From Actinospineispora spinosispora DSM 44797 (GTDB taxonomy: Bacteria > Actinomycetota > Actinomycetes > Mycobacteriales > Pseudonocardiaceae): DNA of 64,000 nucleotides. This document shows positions 1 through 8,817 of this stretch, piece by piece. The notes beneath the pieces were generated by a model. The model saw only the letters and a program-made list of their open reading frames with translations. It was not told the DNA's origin and did no database searches. Numbering within the stretch: position 1 is the first letter of the stretch; each line of letters opens with the position of its first letter. The translations under genes were made by a program, and so were the position numbers. The stretch lies in the NCBI RefSeq assembly GCF_000429025.1, contig NZ_AUBB01000024.1:62001-126000 (forward strand), written 5' to 3'.

Positions 1-1
1 G

Positions 2-1075
2 CAGCCGATGGTCATCCCGGCGAGCCGGACCGGTTCGTCGGTGGACCTCGACGACCTGCTCAACACGCTCAGCGACCCGACCTCGACGGCGCTGGCCGCG
101 ACGGTGACCACGCTGGGCCAGGGGATCGCGGGCCAGGGTGACTCGGTCGCCAAGGCGCTCACCGTCGCGCAGCCCTCGCTGCACCAGGCCGACCAGCTGT
201 CCCGGCTGCTCGACCAGCAGAACTCGTTGCTGACCAACCTCATCGTGGCGGCGCAGCGCAACGCCACCGCGTTCGCGCAGCCGCTGGACTCGCTGGTCGG
301 TTCCGCGCGGCAGTCCCTGGGTGCCGTTGCCGCGAACCGGCAGGCACTCGACGGTGCCGTCGGTGACCTGCCCAGCACATTGGCCAGCGCCCGGCGCACG
401 CTGGGCAACCTGGGCACGATGGCCGACAACACCACCGACGTACTCGCCGGGGTCCGGCCGCTGACCGACAACCTGGTCGACGCCAGTGGCGAGCTGAGCG
501 ACTTCGCCGATGCCGCGAAGCCGGCGCTGAACGCGGCGCCCGACGCGCTCGACCGGCTCGACCACCTGCTGGACGAGGCACGTCCGGTGATCCACGACCT
601 GAAGCCGGCGGCCGGTGATCTGCGGTCGGTCGGCACGTCGCTCAACACGCTGAGCAACCAGATCCTCACCCACGACAAGGGCGTGCCCAGCCAGCTGGAG
701 AACGCCATGACCGGCCTGGCCAACTGGGCCATGACGACCACCGGCTACGACGGGCTCGCCCATTACTTCCGTGCCGTCGTGGTCGCGTCGCCGTCGACCG
801 TCGGCACGACGCTGCTCGGCCCGCTGCCCCCGGTCGGCAAGAACCAGCCGTTCAACCCGGTCCGCGACGACCCCAGCGGACAGAGCGGCTACCCGCCCAC
901 GAAGCCGTTGCCGTTCGTCCCGACGCTGCCGAACCCCGACGGTGCCGAGAACGGCGGCCACGCCCCGAAGAACGAGCCTCGAACGAGGCCGGAGCCGGAG
1001 CCGGGCAACGCGACCGGGCTGACCCCGAAACAGGAGTCGAACATGTTCGACCAGCTCCTCGGCGGAGGCAACTGA
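2..1075 (+). CDS. Mce-family (MlaD-domain) protein, 5' end outside window
   Basis: The frame is open from base 2, so the gene begins upstream of the window. The visible part starts in the conserved segment after the MlaD domain (VIPASRTGSSVDLDDLLNTL) and continues as a long, repetitive helical region of the kind found in Mce proteins, which form hexameric tunnels for lipids between membrane and cell envelope. The last ~80 residues are rich in proline and glycine (PLPPVGKNQPF, RPEPEPGN). It lies 2 bp before the next mce gene, so it is part of the same operon. The YrbE permease genes expected upstream are outside the window, so I cannot assign a letter (A-F). Confidence 0.9.
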   Translation, partial: QPMVIPASRTGSSVDLDDLLNTLSDPTSTALAATVTTLGQGIAGQGDSVAKALTVAQPSLHQADQLSRLLDQQNSLLTNLIVAAQRNATAFAQPLDSLVGSARQSLGAVAANRQALDGAVGDLPSTLASARRTLGNLGTMADNTTDVLAGVRPLTDNLVDASGELSDFADAAKPALNAAPDALDRLDHLLDEARPVIHDLKPAAGDLRSVGTSLNTLSNQILTHDKGVPSQLENAMTGLANWAMTTTGYDGLAHYFRAVVVASPSTVGTTLLGPLPPVGKNQPFNPVRDDPSGQSGYPPTKPLPFVPTLPNPDGAENGGHAPKNEPRTRPEPEPGNATGLTPKQESNMFDQLLGGGN

Positions 1076-1077
1076 TC

Positions 1078-2355
1078 ATGGCTCCGACCAAGGAATCAGC
1101 CCGCAACTTCACCAAGGGCCTCGGCACCGTCGTCGTCGCCGCGATGATCGGCTACCTGGCGTTCACCGCGAACGAGGGCCGTCTGCCCGGAGCGCCGGTC
1201 ACCACCGTCAAGGCGGAGTTCGACGACGTCGGGCAGCTGCAGCCCGGCTCGGAGGTCCGGCAGAACGGGATCGTCGTCGGGCAGGTCTCGGCGGTGCAGC
1301 TGGTCAACGGCAAGCCGCTGGTCACGATGGACACCCACGACGGCGTCCCGATGTACCGGGACGGCTACGCCGGTATCTGGGACCAGTCGGCGCTGGCCCA
1401 GAAGTACGTCGAGCTGCGCCCGGGCAACCCGGCCAGCGGGTTGCTCGGGACGGCGACACTGCCGGTCCGCCAGACCGAGTCCACGCACGACGTGGTCGCC
1501 CTGCTCGACGTGTTCGACCCGGCCACCCGCGCCGCGTTCGGCAACTCCATGCGGCAGCTCGGCGGCCTGGCAGGCTACGGCCCCGGTCTGCACGACTTCG
1601 TCGCGGCGGCACCCGGAGCTCTGACCGACCTCGGAACGATCAGCACCACGCTGGTGTCGCAGCGGACCGACCTGCCCAGTCTGCTGCGCACCTCGGACCG
1701 GCTGTCCGAACGCTTCAACGGCCGCCAGCAGCAGATCACCGAGCTGCTGCACCAGACCGACGAGACGCTGCAGGCGCTGGGCGTCGACGGCGGCAAGCCG
1801 CTGAGCGACACCGTCGCCCAGCTGCCCACGACGCTGAAGGCCGCGCGGACCGCTCTGGACGACGCCGACGCCCCGCTCGCCGACCTCGCCTCGGCCACCG
1901 GGAGCCTGCGCTCCGGCGCCGGTGCGCTCGGCCAGGCAACCCCCGATCTGCGGGGAACCTTCCGGGACGCACGCGCGCCACTGCGCCAGGTCCCCGACGT
2001 CGTCGACGACGCGAAACCGGCGGTGGACGACCTGTCCGACACGCTGTCCGACGCTCGCGGGTTCACCCCGAAGCTGGCCGACGGGCTGTCCTCGGCGGCG
2101 CCGCCGCTGAAGGTGCTGGCGCCCTACAGCCGCGACATCGGCACCCTGATGACCAACGTCGGCCGCCTGTTCACCAACCACGACGGCTGGGAGCACCGGC
2201 TGCGCCTGATGGTCGACGCGCCCGAGGCGAACACCGTGCTGCCGAACCAGGTCAAGGACGCCAACAACCCCTACCCCAAGCCCGGTGAGGCGTTCCGTGA
2301 CCGGGACAAGAACGGCGGCCTGATTCCCGGCGATCCCGGTCGTGGAGGGAAGTGA
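1078..2355 (+). CDS. Mce-family protein (MlaD domain)
   Basis: 425 residues. An N-terminal membrane anchor (about residues 13-30, GTVVVAAMIGYLAF) is followed by an MlaD domain with the typical string VKAEFDDVGQLQPGSEVRQNG and YVELRPGNP, then a long alpha-helical region with many Asp/Leu-rich heptad-like stretches. This matches the family: anchored substrate-binding subunits of an ABC-type lipid or steroid importer. The ATG sits 2 bp after the previous stop, and the gene overlaps or abuts the next one, indicating translational coupling. No lipobox cysteine is visible, so it is not the lipoprotein (MceE/LprK-type) member of the set. Confidence 0.92.
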   Translation: MAPTKESARNFTKGLGTVVVAAMIGYLAFTANEGRLPGAPVTTVKAEFDDVGQLQPGSEVRQNGIVVGQVSAVQLVNGKPLVTMDTHDGVPMYRDGYAGIWDQSALAQKYVELRPGNPASGLLGTATLPVRQTESTHDVVALLDVFDPATRAAFGNSMRQLGGLAGYGPGLHDFVAAAPGALTDLGTISTTLVSQRTDLPSLLRTSDRLSERFNGRQQQITELLHQTDETLQALGVDGGKPLSDTVAQLPTTLKAARTALDDADAPLADLASATGSLRSGAGALGQATPDLRGTFRDARAPLRQVPDVVDDAKPAVDDLSDTLSDARGFTPKLADGLSSAAPPLKVLAPYSRDIGTLMTNVGRLFTNHDGWEHRLRLMVDAPEANTVLPNQVKDANNPYPKPGEAFRDRDKNGGLIPGDPGRGGK

Positions 2356-2357
2356 CC

Positions 2358-3776
2358 ATGAGGACTTCAGAACTCTTGCTCCGCCGACCGGCACTGACCG
2401 GTCTGGTGCTGATCGGGGTCGCCGCGGTCATCGCGGTCCTGCTGTTCCAGCGTTCGGCGATCGTCACCGCGCTGGAGCCGGGGGAGACGCTGACCGTTCA
2501 GCTCGCCAGGGACTACAAGGTCGCGCCGTACGGCACGGCCGTGAAGATCGCCGGCACGAAGGTCGGGGTCGTGCAGAGCGTCGACTCCGACACGGGCGGC
2601 CCGGTCGAGATGACGCTCAAGCTGGACCACGGCACCCGGGCGCTGCTCGGCACCGAACCGAGGGTCGTGATCCGGCCGGCCACCGTGCTCGGCGGTTCGT
2701 ACTACGTGCAGCTGTATCCCGGTGGCGCGCCGGGCACCTCGGCGACCGACGTCGTCCCGGTGCAGCGCACCAGCCTGCCGGTGGAGCTGGACGAGCTGCT
2801 GTCCGCGATCCCGCCGGACGCGCAGCACGGCCTGCAGGGCATGACCGAGCGGCTCGACAGCACGTTGAAGGCGGGCGCGGGCAACGATCTCAACCAGCTG
2901 CTCGCCGACGCACCGGCGGCACTGCGGCCGACGGGTGAGGTGGCCGACGCGCTGCGCGGGCTCAACAAGGACACCGACCTGGCGACGATGGTCACCAACC
3001 TGGACCGCACCGCCAAGGTGCTGTCGGAGAGCCCCGGGCAGCTGGGCTCCATCGCCGACTCGCTGGCGAACGTCTCGAAGACGTTCGGGACGAACGCGTC
3101 CCCGGTGGACCGGACGATCACGACGATGCCGGAGACGTTGCGGGCCACCCGCACCGGAGCCGACGACCTCGCCGTGACGCTGGACAAGGTCACCGACACC
3201 GCGGATGACGCCCGCCCGACGGTCAAGGAGCTGGACCCGCTGCTGCACGACCTGCGCCCGGCGATCGCCGACCTTCGGCCGGTCGTCGCCGATCTGCGGC
3301 CGCTGCTGGAGGACGCCGAGCCGCTGGTCCGCCAGCTGGAGCCGACCGTGGGAACGGCCACCGACGTGCTCGACGACCTCAAGGGGCCTGTGCTGGACCG
3401 GGTCAACGGCCCGATCCTGGGTTCGCTCAACACCGAATGGCACGGGCTGGCGCCGAAGTACCCGAACGGCGGCGGTGACGGGCAGAAGTTCTACCAGGAG
3501 ATCGGCTACACCTTCGCGCACCTGGCCGACTCGGTCCGCTACTACGACGCCACGTCGCACCTGCTCGGCTTCCAGGTCGGCGCCGGTTCCACGTCCGTCG
3601 AGGGAACCGGGATCACCGCGCAGCAGCTGCAGGACTACCTGTCCGAGTTCCCCGGCAAGCCCGGAAGCCACGGACCGCCGCTGAAGGTCGGGCCTGAGCT
3701 CAAGAACGGCGTTCCGCTCCCTGATCCGGGCATCAAGCCGCCCGTGCTCGACCTCGACAAAGGACCGGTCCGATGA
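2358..3776 (+). CDS. Mce-family protein (MlaD domain)
   Basis: 472 residues. It has an N-terminal transmembrane anchor (about residues 8-28, ALTGLVLIGVAAVIAVLLF), an MlaD domain (VQLARDYKVAPYGTAVKIAG, then VVIRPATVLGGSYYVQLYPG) and a long helical tail with repeated Asp-Leu-Arg-Pro units (LRPAIADLRPVVADLRPLL). I chose the ATG at 2358 because GGAGGG lies 8 nt upstream at 2344-2349; a GTG at 2352 overlapping the previous stop is the alternative and adds two residues. Its stop overlaps the start of the next mce gene by 4 bp. Predicted role: subunit of the periplasmic tunnel of a lipid-uptake system. Confidence 0.92.
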   Translation: MRTSELLLRRPALTGLVLIGVAAVIAVLLFQRSAIVTALEPGETLTVQLARDYKVAPYGTAVKIAGTKVGVVQSVDSDTGGPVEMTLKLDHGTRALLGTEPRVVIRPATVLGGSYYVQLYPGGAPGTSATDVVPVQRTSLPVELDELLSAIPPDAQHGLQGMTERLDSTLKAGAGNDLNQLLADAPAALRPTGEVADALRGLNKDTDLATMVTNLDRTAKVLSESPGQLGSIADSLANVSKTFGTNASPVDRTITTMPETLRATRTGADDLAVTLDKVTDTADDARPTVKELDPLLHDLRPAIADLRPVVADLRPLLEDAEPLVRQLEPTVGTATDVLDDLKGPVLDRVNGPILGSLNTEWHGLAPKYPNGGGDGQKFYQEIGYTFAHLADSVRYYDATSHLLGFQVGAGSTSVEGTGITAQQLQDYLSEFPGKPGSHGPPLKVGPELKNGVPLPDPGIKPPVLDLDKGPVR

Positions 3777-5089
3777 ATGCTGCTGGTGCAACGATGAGGC
3801 AGCGGTGGCAGCGCCTGCGGACCGTGCCGGGACTCGGCCGGGACGTCAGCGCGGTGGTGGCGCTGGTCGTCGTCGGGCTGGTCGCGGGCGGGATCATCCT
3901 GTCGCAGATGAACCTGACCGCGCCGTGGGCTCAGCGGTTCACCTTCAAGATCGAGTTGGCCGACGCGGTCGCGGTGAGCCCGGGCAACTCCCAGGAGGTG
4001 CGGATCGCCGGGGTCGAGGTCGGCCAGATCGTGGCCAGCGAACCGACCGCGCACAACACCTCGCTGGTGACGCTGTCGATCGAGCCCGGTCACCCGATCT
4101 ACGACAACGCCCGCGCGGTGCTGCGGTCGGTCAACCCGCTCAACCAGATGTACGTGACGCTGCAGCCCGGTGGGCCACCCGGGCATCTGATCCCGTCCGG
4201 CGGTGTCCTGCCGGTCACCCAGACGTCCCGGCCGATCCAGCTGGACGAGGTGTTCTCGAAGTTTGACGACCACAGCAGGGCAGCGCTCACCCAGCTGCTC
4301 GCCGAAGCGGACAACGCGCTGGTCAACGCGCCGAAGACGCTGCCGGTGGACCTGAAGGCGGCGGACACCTCGCTGGAGACGCTGCGTCCGGTCATGGAAC
4401 GGCTGCAGACCCGCAGCGACAACCTCCGGGGCCTGATCGGCGCGCTGTCCCAGCTGTCCGCGGCGCTGGGCAGCAACGACGGGCGGCTGCGTGACCTGGT
4501 CGCCTCCACCCAACAGACCCTGGGGGTGCTCGCCCAGCGCGACGGTGACCTCGGCGAGGCGCTGCGCCAGCTGCCCGACACCACCGCCGCGCTGCACCAC
4601 GGGCTGGACAGCACGTCCAAGCTGACCCACGAGCTCAACCCGACCCTGGACGACATCCGGGAGGCCTCGACGGCACTGCCCGACGCACTGTCCGACGTGC
4701 GCGACATGGTCGGCCCGCTGCGCGACACCACCGACGCCGCGCGCGACGTCGTGTCCAAGGCCCGCCCGGTCGTGTCCGACCTGCGGCCGCTCACCGACGA
4801 CCTGCGCGACGCGGTCGACGAGCTGCAGCCGGTCAGCCACTGCCTCGACGACGTGACGTCGAAGGTCGCGCCGTGGATGTACGACCTCGGCGGCTTCTTC
4901 TACAACACGAACTCGGTGTTCAGCACCCGCGACGGCATGGGCACGTGGGGCCGGGGCCACCTGACGATCGCCACCAACGGTCCGACCGGTGTGCTCGCGC
5001 CCGGCGAGCGGGACAGCAACACCTACCAACAGGGAGGCAGCCCGTTGGGGCCGTATCCCGCCATCGGAAGCGGGAGCTGCCACCGATGA
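3773..5089 (+). CDS. Mce-family protein (MlaD domain)
   Basis: 438 residues. It has an N-terminal membrane segment (about residues 25-44, DVSAVVALVVVGLVAGGIIL), an MlaD domain (FKIELADAVAVSPGNSQEVRIAG; MYVTLQPGGPPGHLIPSGG) and a helical tail with LRPLTDDLRDAVDELQPVSH. The ATG overlaps the upstream stop by 4 bp. The C-terminus ends GSGSCHR, and the DNA encoding this end (5072-5089) is repeated 68 bp downstream at the start of the next mce gene. Translation of the next gene is probably coupled through this junction. I cannot tell which letter of the A-F series it is; no lipobox is present. Confidence 0.92.
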   Translation: MNAAGATMRQRWQRLRTVPGLGRDVSAVVALVVVGLVAGGIILSQMNLTAPWAQRFTFKIELADAVAVSPGNSQEVRIAGVEVGQIVASEPTAHNTSLVTLSIEPGHPIYDNARAVLRSVNPLNQMYVTLQPGGPPGHLIPSGGVLPVTQTSRPIQLDEVFSKFDDHSRAALTQLLAEADNALVNAPKTLPVDLKAADTSLETLRPVMERLQTRSDNLRGLIGALSQLSAALGSNDGRLRDLVASTQQTLGVLAQRDGDLGEALRQLPDTTAALHHGLDSTSKLTHELNPTLDDIREASTALPDALSDVRDMVGPLRDTTDAARDVVSKARPVVSDLRPLTDDLRDAVDELQPVSHCLDDVTSKVAPWMYDLGGFFYNTNSVFSTRDGMGTWGRGHLTIATNGPTGVLAPGERDSNTYQQGGSPLGPYPAIGSGSCHR

Positions 5090-5157
5090 ACGCCTTCCCG
5101 AGTCCTGGCCCTGCCGGTCGTTTCGCCGTGTGTCCGAGTGGGAGCTGCCACCGATGA
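5072..5157 (+). repeat. Duplicated stop/start junction with a 23-codon micro-ORF
   Basis: The 18-mer GGGAGCTGCCACCGATGA occurs at 5072-5089 and again at 5140-5157. The first copy holds the stop of the upstream mce gene overlapped by an ATG (ATGA); the second holds the ATG of the next mce gene. The ATG in the first copy opens a 23-residue frame (5086-5157) that ends in the second copy with the same GSCHR tail as the upstream Mce protein. GGGAG at 5072 is a plausible ribosome site for it. It looks like a local duplication of a translational-coupling site; whether the micro-ORF is translated is unknown. Confidence 0.7.
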
Positions 5158-6443
5158 CTTCGCATTCGTCGTTCCGCAACCTCACGCTGCTCGCGTTCTT
5201 CGCGGCGTGCCTCACGTTCCTCGGCTACCTCTACGCCCAGGCCGGGGGCTCCCTGCCCGGTCTGGGCGGTAGGGACTACACGGTCTCGTTCGACACCGAG
5301 ACGCTCAACAACCTCGTCGAGTACGCCGACGTGCAGATCGCCGGCGTCCCGGTCGGCAAGGTCGGACGGCTCGAGCGCATGTCGCCGGACCGCATCCGCG
5401 TCCCGCTGCGGATGGACGAGGTGGCGACGCCGCTGCACCAGGGCGTCACCGCGCAGATCAGCGAGAAGTCCCTCGCCGGCCAGCCGGTCGTCGTGCTGGT
5501 GGACGGAACCGGCCCGGCGCTGCCGGACGGCACCGTCCTGCCGGCGGCCTCGGTCAAGGACTCGGTCCAGTTGCGCGACGTGCTGGCCAGCCTCGACAAG
5601 CCGACCCGCGACTCGCTCGGCGGCGTCATCCGTTCGCTTGGCCAGTCCACCGACGGCCGCCGCGACGACATAGCCGCGCTGGCCGACGGCCTGTCCGGCT
5701 TCGGCGGCGGCGGCGCCACCGCGTTGCGTGCGGTCGCCGAACAGTCCAGCGACCTGGAGGCCATCTCCCAGCAGCTCAACCAGGTCTTCGACTCGCTGGA
5801 CGTGGGACGCGGACAGATCGTGGACCTGGTCTCGACCGCCGACCGGCTGAGCTCGGCCACGGCGCGGCAGCGCCCCGCGCTGGAGGCGAGCATGCGCAAG
5901 CTGCCTGCCGTCCTGACCAGCGCCACCCAGGCCAGCGACGGTGTCTCGCGCATCGCGCACTCGCTGTCCCCGGTGGCGGCCGATCTGCACCGCGCCGCAC
6001 CGGACCTCAACGATGCGCTCGACCAGCTCCCGGAGACCAGCTCGGACCTGCGCGGACTGATGCCCAGCCTGCACGCCGTCCTCGACCACGCGCCGGACAC
6101 GCTGGACCGGGTGCCGGACTTCGGGCACGAGGCGCGGGAGTTCTTCCCGCCGGCCACCGGCGTGCTGCGCGACCTCAACCCGGCGCTGCGTTACCTGAAG
6201 CCCTACGGCCTGGACATCGCGCAGTTCTTCGCCAACTTCGGCGCCGCGGTCACCCACTACGGAGACGACGGCGAGGCGTGGGTCTACGTCCGGCCGCACG
6301 TGTCCGCGATCAGCGCACGCCCCAGTCCGGTTGTGCTGCCCCAGTCGTTGTTCCCGTCGAACCCGTATCCCGCACCCGGCGGCATGGTCGATCTCAAGCC
6401 GTTCGTAGGGAAGTACCCCAGGCTGGAGCGCGACGGTGAGTGA
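5154..6443 (+). CDS. Mce-family protein (MlaD domain)
   Basis: 429 residues from the ATG at 5154; the frame is open further upstream, but that part lacks the family N-terminus. A membrane anchor is visible at about residues 8-26 (LTLLAFFAACLTFLGYLYA), then an MlaD domain (YTVSFDTETLNNLVEYADVQIAG; ISEKSLAGQPVVVLVDG) and a long helical tail. The start lies inside the second copy of an 18-bp repeat, with GGGAG 10 nt upstream. It is the last mce gene of the operon; its stop is followed 13 bp later by a membrane protein gene, suggesting continuation of the transcript. Role inferred from family: lipid-transport tunnel subunit. Confidence 0.9.
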   Translation: MTSHSSFRNLTLLAFFAACLTFLGYLYAQAGGSLPGLGGRDYTVSFDTETLNNLVEYADVQIAGVPVGKVGRLERMSPDRIRVPLRMDEVATPLHQGVTAQISEKSLAGQPVVVLVDGTGPALPDGTVLPAASVKDSVQLRDVLASLDKPTRDSLGGVIRSLGQSTDGRRDDIAALADGLSGFGGGGATALRAVAEQSSDLEAISQQLNQVFDSLDVGRGQIVDLVSTADRLSSATARQRPALEASMRKLPAVLTSATQASDGVSRIAHSLSPVAADLHRAAPDLNDALDQLPETSSDLRGLMPSLHAVLDHAPDTLDRVPDFGHEAREFFPPATGVLRDLNPALRYLKPYGLDIAQFFANFGAAVTHYGDDGEAWVYVRPHVSAISARPSPVVLPQSLFPSNPYPAPGGMVDLKPFVGKYPRLERDGE

Positions 6444-6456
6444 GCGAAGGAGAGAC

Positions 6457-7197
6457 ATGAACGCACGCAACCAACGGCTGTGCGCCTGGAGCGGCCCGGC
6501 CATGATGGTGGTCTTCGGAATCGGCTTCTGGGGCATCGCCGGGCTCATCCCGCCGCCGTCGCCGTCGATGCCGGCAGCGGAGCTGGCCCGTTTCCTCACC
6601 GAGAACCAGGTCCGCATCCGGCTCGGCCTGGTCCTGTCGATGCTCGGTGCCGCGCTGGGATTCGCCTTCCCGGTGGGCATCCTGCTGCAGATGCGGCGCA
6701 TCGAGGGTGAGTCGTCGCCGCTCGCGTACATCCAGCTCATCGGGGGTCTGCTGACGCCGGTGCTGTTCATCTTCCCGATGTTCGCGATGGCGGCCGCCGC
6801 TTACCGGCCGGAGACCCGGTCCCCGGAGATCACCCAGGTGATCAACGACTTCGGCTGGCTGGCCCTGGTCGGCTTCGGCGGTCCGGCGATCCTGCAGAGC
6901 ATCGTGATCGCGCTCGCGGTGTTCGGCGACCGTCGTCCGGAGCCGGTGTTCCCGCGCTGGGTGGGCTACTTCAACGTGTGGGTCGCGCTGTTGTTCCTGC
7001 CCGGTCTGCTGGTGATCTGCTTCCACCAGGGGCCGCTGGCGTGGAACGGCGTGTTCGCGTTCTGGGTCCCGCTCAGCGTGTTCGGTGCCTGGTTCGCCGT
7101 CATGGCCGCCGTACTGCTGCGGGCGATCGGCCAGGAGGAACGCGAGCTCGACTCCGTCGACGGACCGGTTGGCCTCGGTCAGCCGCAGTCCGCCTGA
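6457..7197 (+). CDS. Conserved multi-pass membrane protein next to mce genes
   Basis: 246 residues from the ATG at 6457 (GAAGGAGA just upstream); a GTG at 6436 overlapping the mce stop is possible. About six hydrophobic segments are visible, e.g. AMMVVFGIGFWGIAGLIP, ALGFAFPVGILL, VLFIFPMFAMAAAAY, VALLFLPGLLVICF and WFAVMAAVLLRAIG. I do not recognise an enzymatic family. It is followed 8 bp later by an oxidase subunit III-like gene and then a subunit IV-like gene, so the three may act together in the membrane. Function unknown. Confidence 0.75.
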   Translation: MNARNQRLCAWSGPAMMVVFGIGFWGIAGLIPPPSPSMPAAELARFLTENQVRIRLGLVLSMLGAALGFAFPVGILLQMRRIEGESSPLAYIQLIGGLLTPVLFIFPMFAMAAAAYRPETRSPEITQVINDFGWLALVGFGGPAILQSIVIALAVFGDRRPEPVFPRWVGYFNVWVALLFLPGLLVICFHQGPLAWNGVFAFWVPLSVFGAWFAVMAAVLLRAIGQEERELDSVDGPVGLGQPQSA

Positions 7198-7205
7198 GGC
7201 CGGGG

Positions 7206-7799
7206 ATGTCCGTCATCTCGCGCCGGACCGAACCTCAGCGAGCCCAGAGCCGCCACACCCCCGGTGAGGAGGGGGTGTGGGTCTTCATCCTCGGCGACAT
7301 GGTGGTGTTCGCGGTCTTCTTCGCGACCTACCTCTTCTACCGGGGCCAGCAGCCCGACCTGTTCATCACCGGGCAGCAGACACTGAGCCAGACCTACGGC
7401 GTGATCAACACGCTGTTGCTGCTCACCAGCTCGCTGTTCGTCGTGATGGGAGTCCGAGGGCTCCGCTCCCGAGCCCGCGTGGCGCCGTGGCTGTTCGCGG
7501 CGTCGATGGTGTGCGGGTTCGGGTTCGCGGTGGTGAAGTTCCTGGAGTACAGCGCGAAACTGGCCGCGGGCGTCACCCCGGCCACCAACGACTTCTACAT
7601 GTACTACTTCGTGCTCACCGGGCTGCACTTCTTCCATCTGCTGCTGGGCATGGTCGTGCTCGCGTTCCTGGTTCGCCTGGCCAGGAAGCCGGTGCTCACC
7701 GACCGGCAGTTCGGCTTCGTCGAGGGCGGCGCGTGCTTCTGGCACATGGTCGACCTGCTGTGGATCGTCCTGTTCCCGCTCCTGTACCTGATCAAGTAG
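7206..7799 (+). CDS. Cytochrome c oxidase subunit III family protein (NorE-like)
   Basis: 197 residues from the ATG at 7206. Five membrane helices can be placed, with the family signatures GVWVFILGDMVVFAVFFATY near the N-terminus, GLHFFHLLLGMVVLAF in the fourth helix, and FWHMVDLLWIVLFPLLYL at the end. The length (about 200) fits the subunit III/NorE group rather than the longer mitochondrial type. It sits between a membrane protein and a subunit IV-like gene, 6 bp before the latter. No catalytic subunit I or II is in the window, so it either serves an oxidase encoded elsewhere or has a separate role with the mce system. Confidence 0.85.
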   Translation: MSVISRRTEPQRAQSRHTPGEEGVWVFILGDMVVFAVFFATYLFYRGQQPDLFITGQQTLSQTYGVINTLLLLTSSLFVVMGVRGLRSRARVAPWLFAASMVCGFGFAVVKFLEYSAKLAAGVTPATNDFYMYYFVLTGLHFFHLLLGMVVLAFLVRLARKPVLTDRQFGFVEGGACFWHMVDLLWIVLFPLLYLIK

Positions 7800-7805
7800 G
7801 CATCG

Positions 7806-8087
7806 ATGACCACTCTCAACGTGCTCCTGCGCACCCGGATCACCGTGGTCTGGGTGGCGCTGGTCGCGGCGACGCTGCTGTCGTTCTGGCTGGGCACCGA
7901 CCACGGGCTGTCCTCCACCGAGGCGCGCACGATCCTCATCCTGGTGGTGGCTTTCGTGAAGGTCCGGTTCGTCGGCCTGTACTTCATGGAGCTGCGCGCC
8001 GCGCCGGTCGTCCTGCGGAGCCTCTTCGAGGGCTACTGCCTGCTGGTCTGTGTCGTCCTGCTCGGCCTGTATCTCGGGGTCAGCTGA
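7806..8087 (+). CDS. Cytochrome c oxidase subunit IV family protein (NorF-like)
   Basis: 93 residues with three predicted membrane helices: ITVVWVALVAATLLSFWLG, TILILVVAFVKVRFVGLYFM and EGYCLLVCVVLLGLYLGV. The motif VAFVKVRFVGLYFMELR is typical of the prokaryotic subunit IV (COX4_pro/NorF) family. It follows the subunit III-like gene by 6 bp. Its 3' end overlaps the converging dienelactone hydrolase remnant by 8 bp. As with its partner, the catalytic oxidase subunits are not nearby. Confidence 0.8.
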   Translation: MTTLNVLLRTRITVVWVALVAATLLSFWLGTDHGLSSTEARTILILVVAFVKVRFVGLYFMELRAAPVVLRSLFEGYCLLVCVVLLGLYLGVS

Positions 8088-8796
8088 ACGTCTCGTCGAA
8101 CAGTTCGAGCATCGCCCGCCACGACCGCCGCGCGGACAGTTCGTCGAACCGCAGGCCGGGGACCTCGACGCGATCGGCCTGCGGGTGGGTGAAGCTGTGC
8201 TGCGCTCCGCCGTACAGGTTCATCCGCCAGTCGACGCCGGCAGCGGTCATCTGCTCCTCGAACACCAGCCGCTCGCCGGTCGAGATCAGCGGATCGTCGG
8301 TGCCGATACAGACGAGCACCGTGCCGGTGATGTTGCCCGCGTCCAGCGGCCGGGTCGTCGCCAGCCGGGGATGGAACCCGACCACGGCCGCCAGGTCGGT
8401 GCCGCTCCTGGCCAGCTCCAGCACCAGGTGCCCACCGAAGCAGTACCCGATCGCCGCGACCTTGCCGGGGTCCGCGCGCGGCTGGGCGAGCAGGATGTCC
8501 AGGCCGGCGCGAGCGATGCCGCGGGTCCGTTCCGGGTCGTGCCACAGGCCGTCGAGCCGGGCGATCATGGCCGCACGGTCGGTCATGACCGTGCCGCCGC
8601 CCTGCTAGTCGAGCGCGAACGCGACGTAGCCCAGCTCGGCGAGCTCATCCGCCCGGTGCCGTTGATGATCGTCGAGCCCCGGGCCCTCGTGCGCGATGAG
8701 CACCGCGGGACGGCGGCCCTCCCCGTCCGGCAGGGTCAGCCGTCCGACCATCGTCTTGCCGTCGGCCCGGTACTCGATCTCTCTCGCGGTGGTCAT
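8080..8796 (-). pseudogene. Dienelactone hydrolase family gene interrupted by an in-frame TAG
   Basis: Read on the minus strand, residues up to GYVAFALD are followed by TAG (8607-8605) and then, in the same frame, by QGGGTVMTDRAAMIARL and the rest of a complete dienelactone hydrolase-fold protein. Family members usually have Tyr or another aromatic here (LDYHGGG), so a single TAC-to-TAG change explains the break. The downstream part keeps the nucleophile elbow GYCFGG (Cys), the acid region GTDDPL and the His in QHSFTH. Total length without the stop would be about 239 residues, normal for the family. A TTG at 8802 could add two residues. A sequencing error or readthrough cannot be excluded. 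Confidence 0.85.
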
Positions 8797-8817
8797 GACC
8801 AACGTTATAGCGCTGGG

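Noticed and set aside
1096..5215. Long minus-strand frames opposite the mce genes
   Set aside because: GC-rich codon-position shadows; composition dominated by Arg, Gln, Val and Gly without domains.
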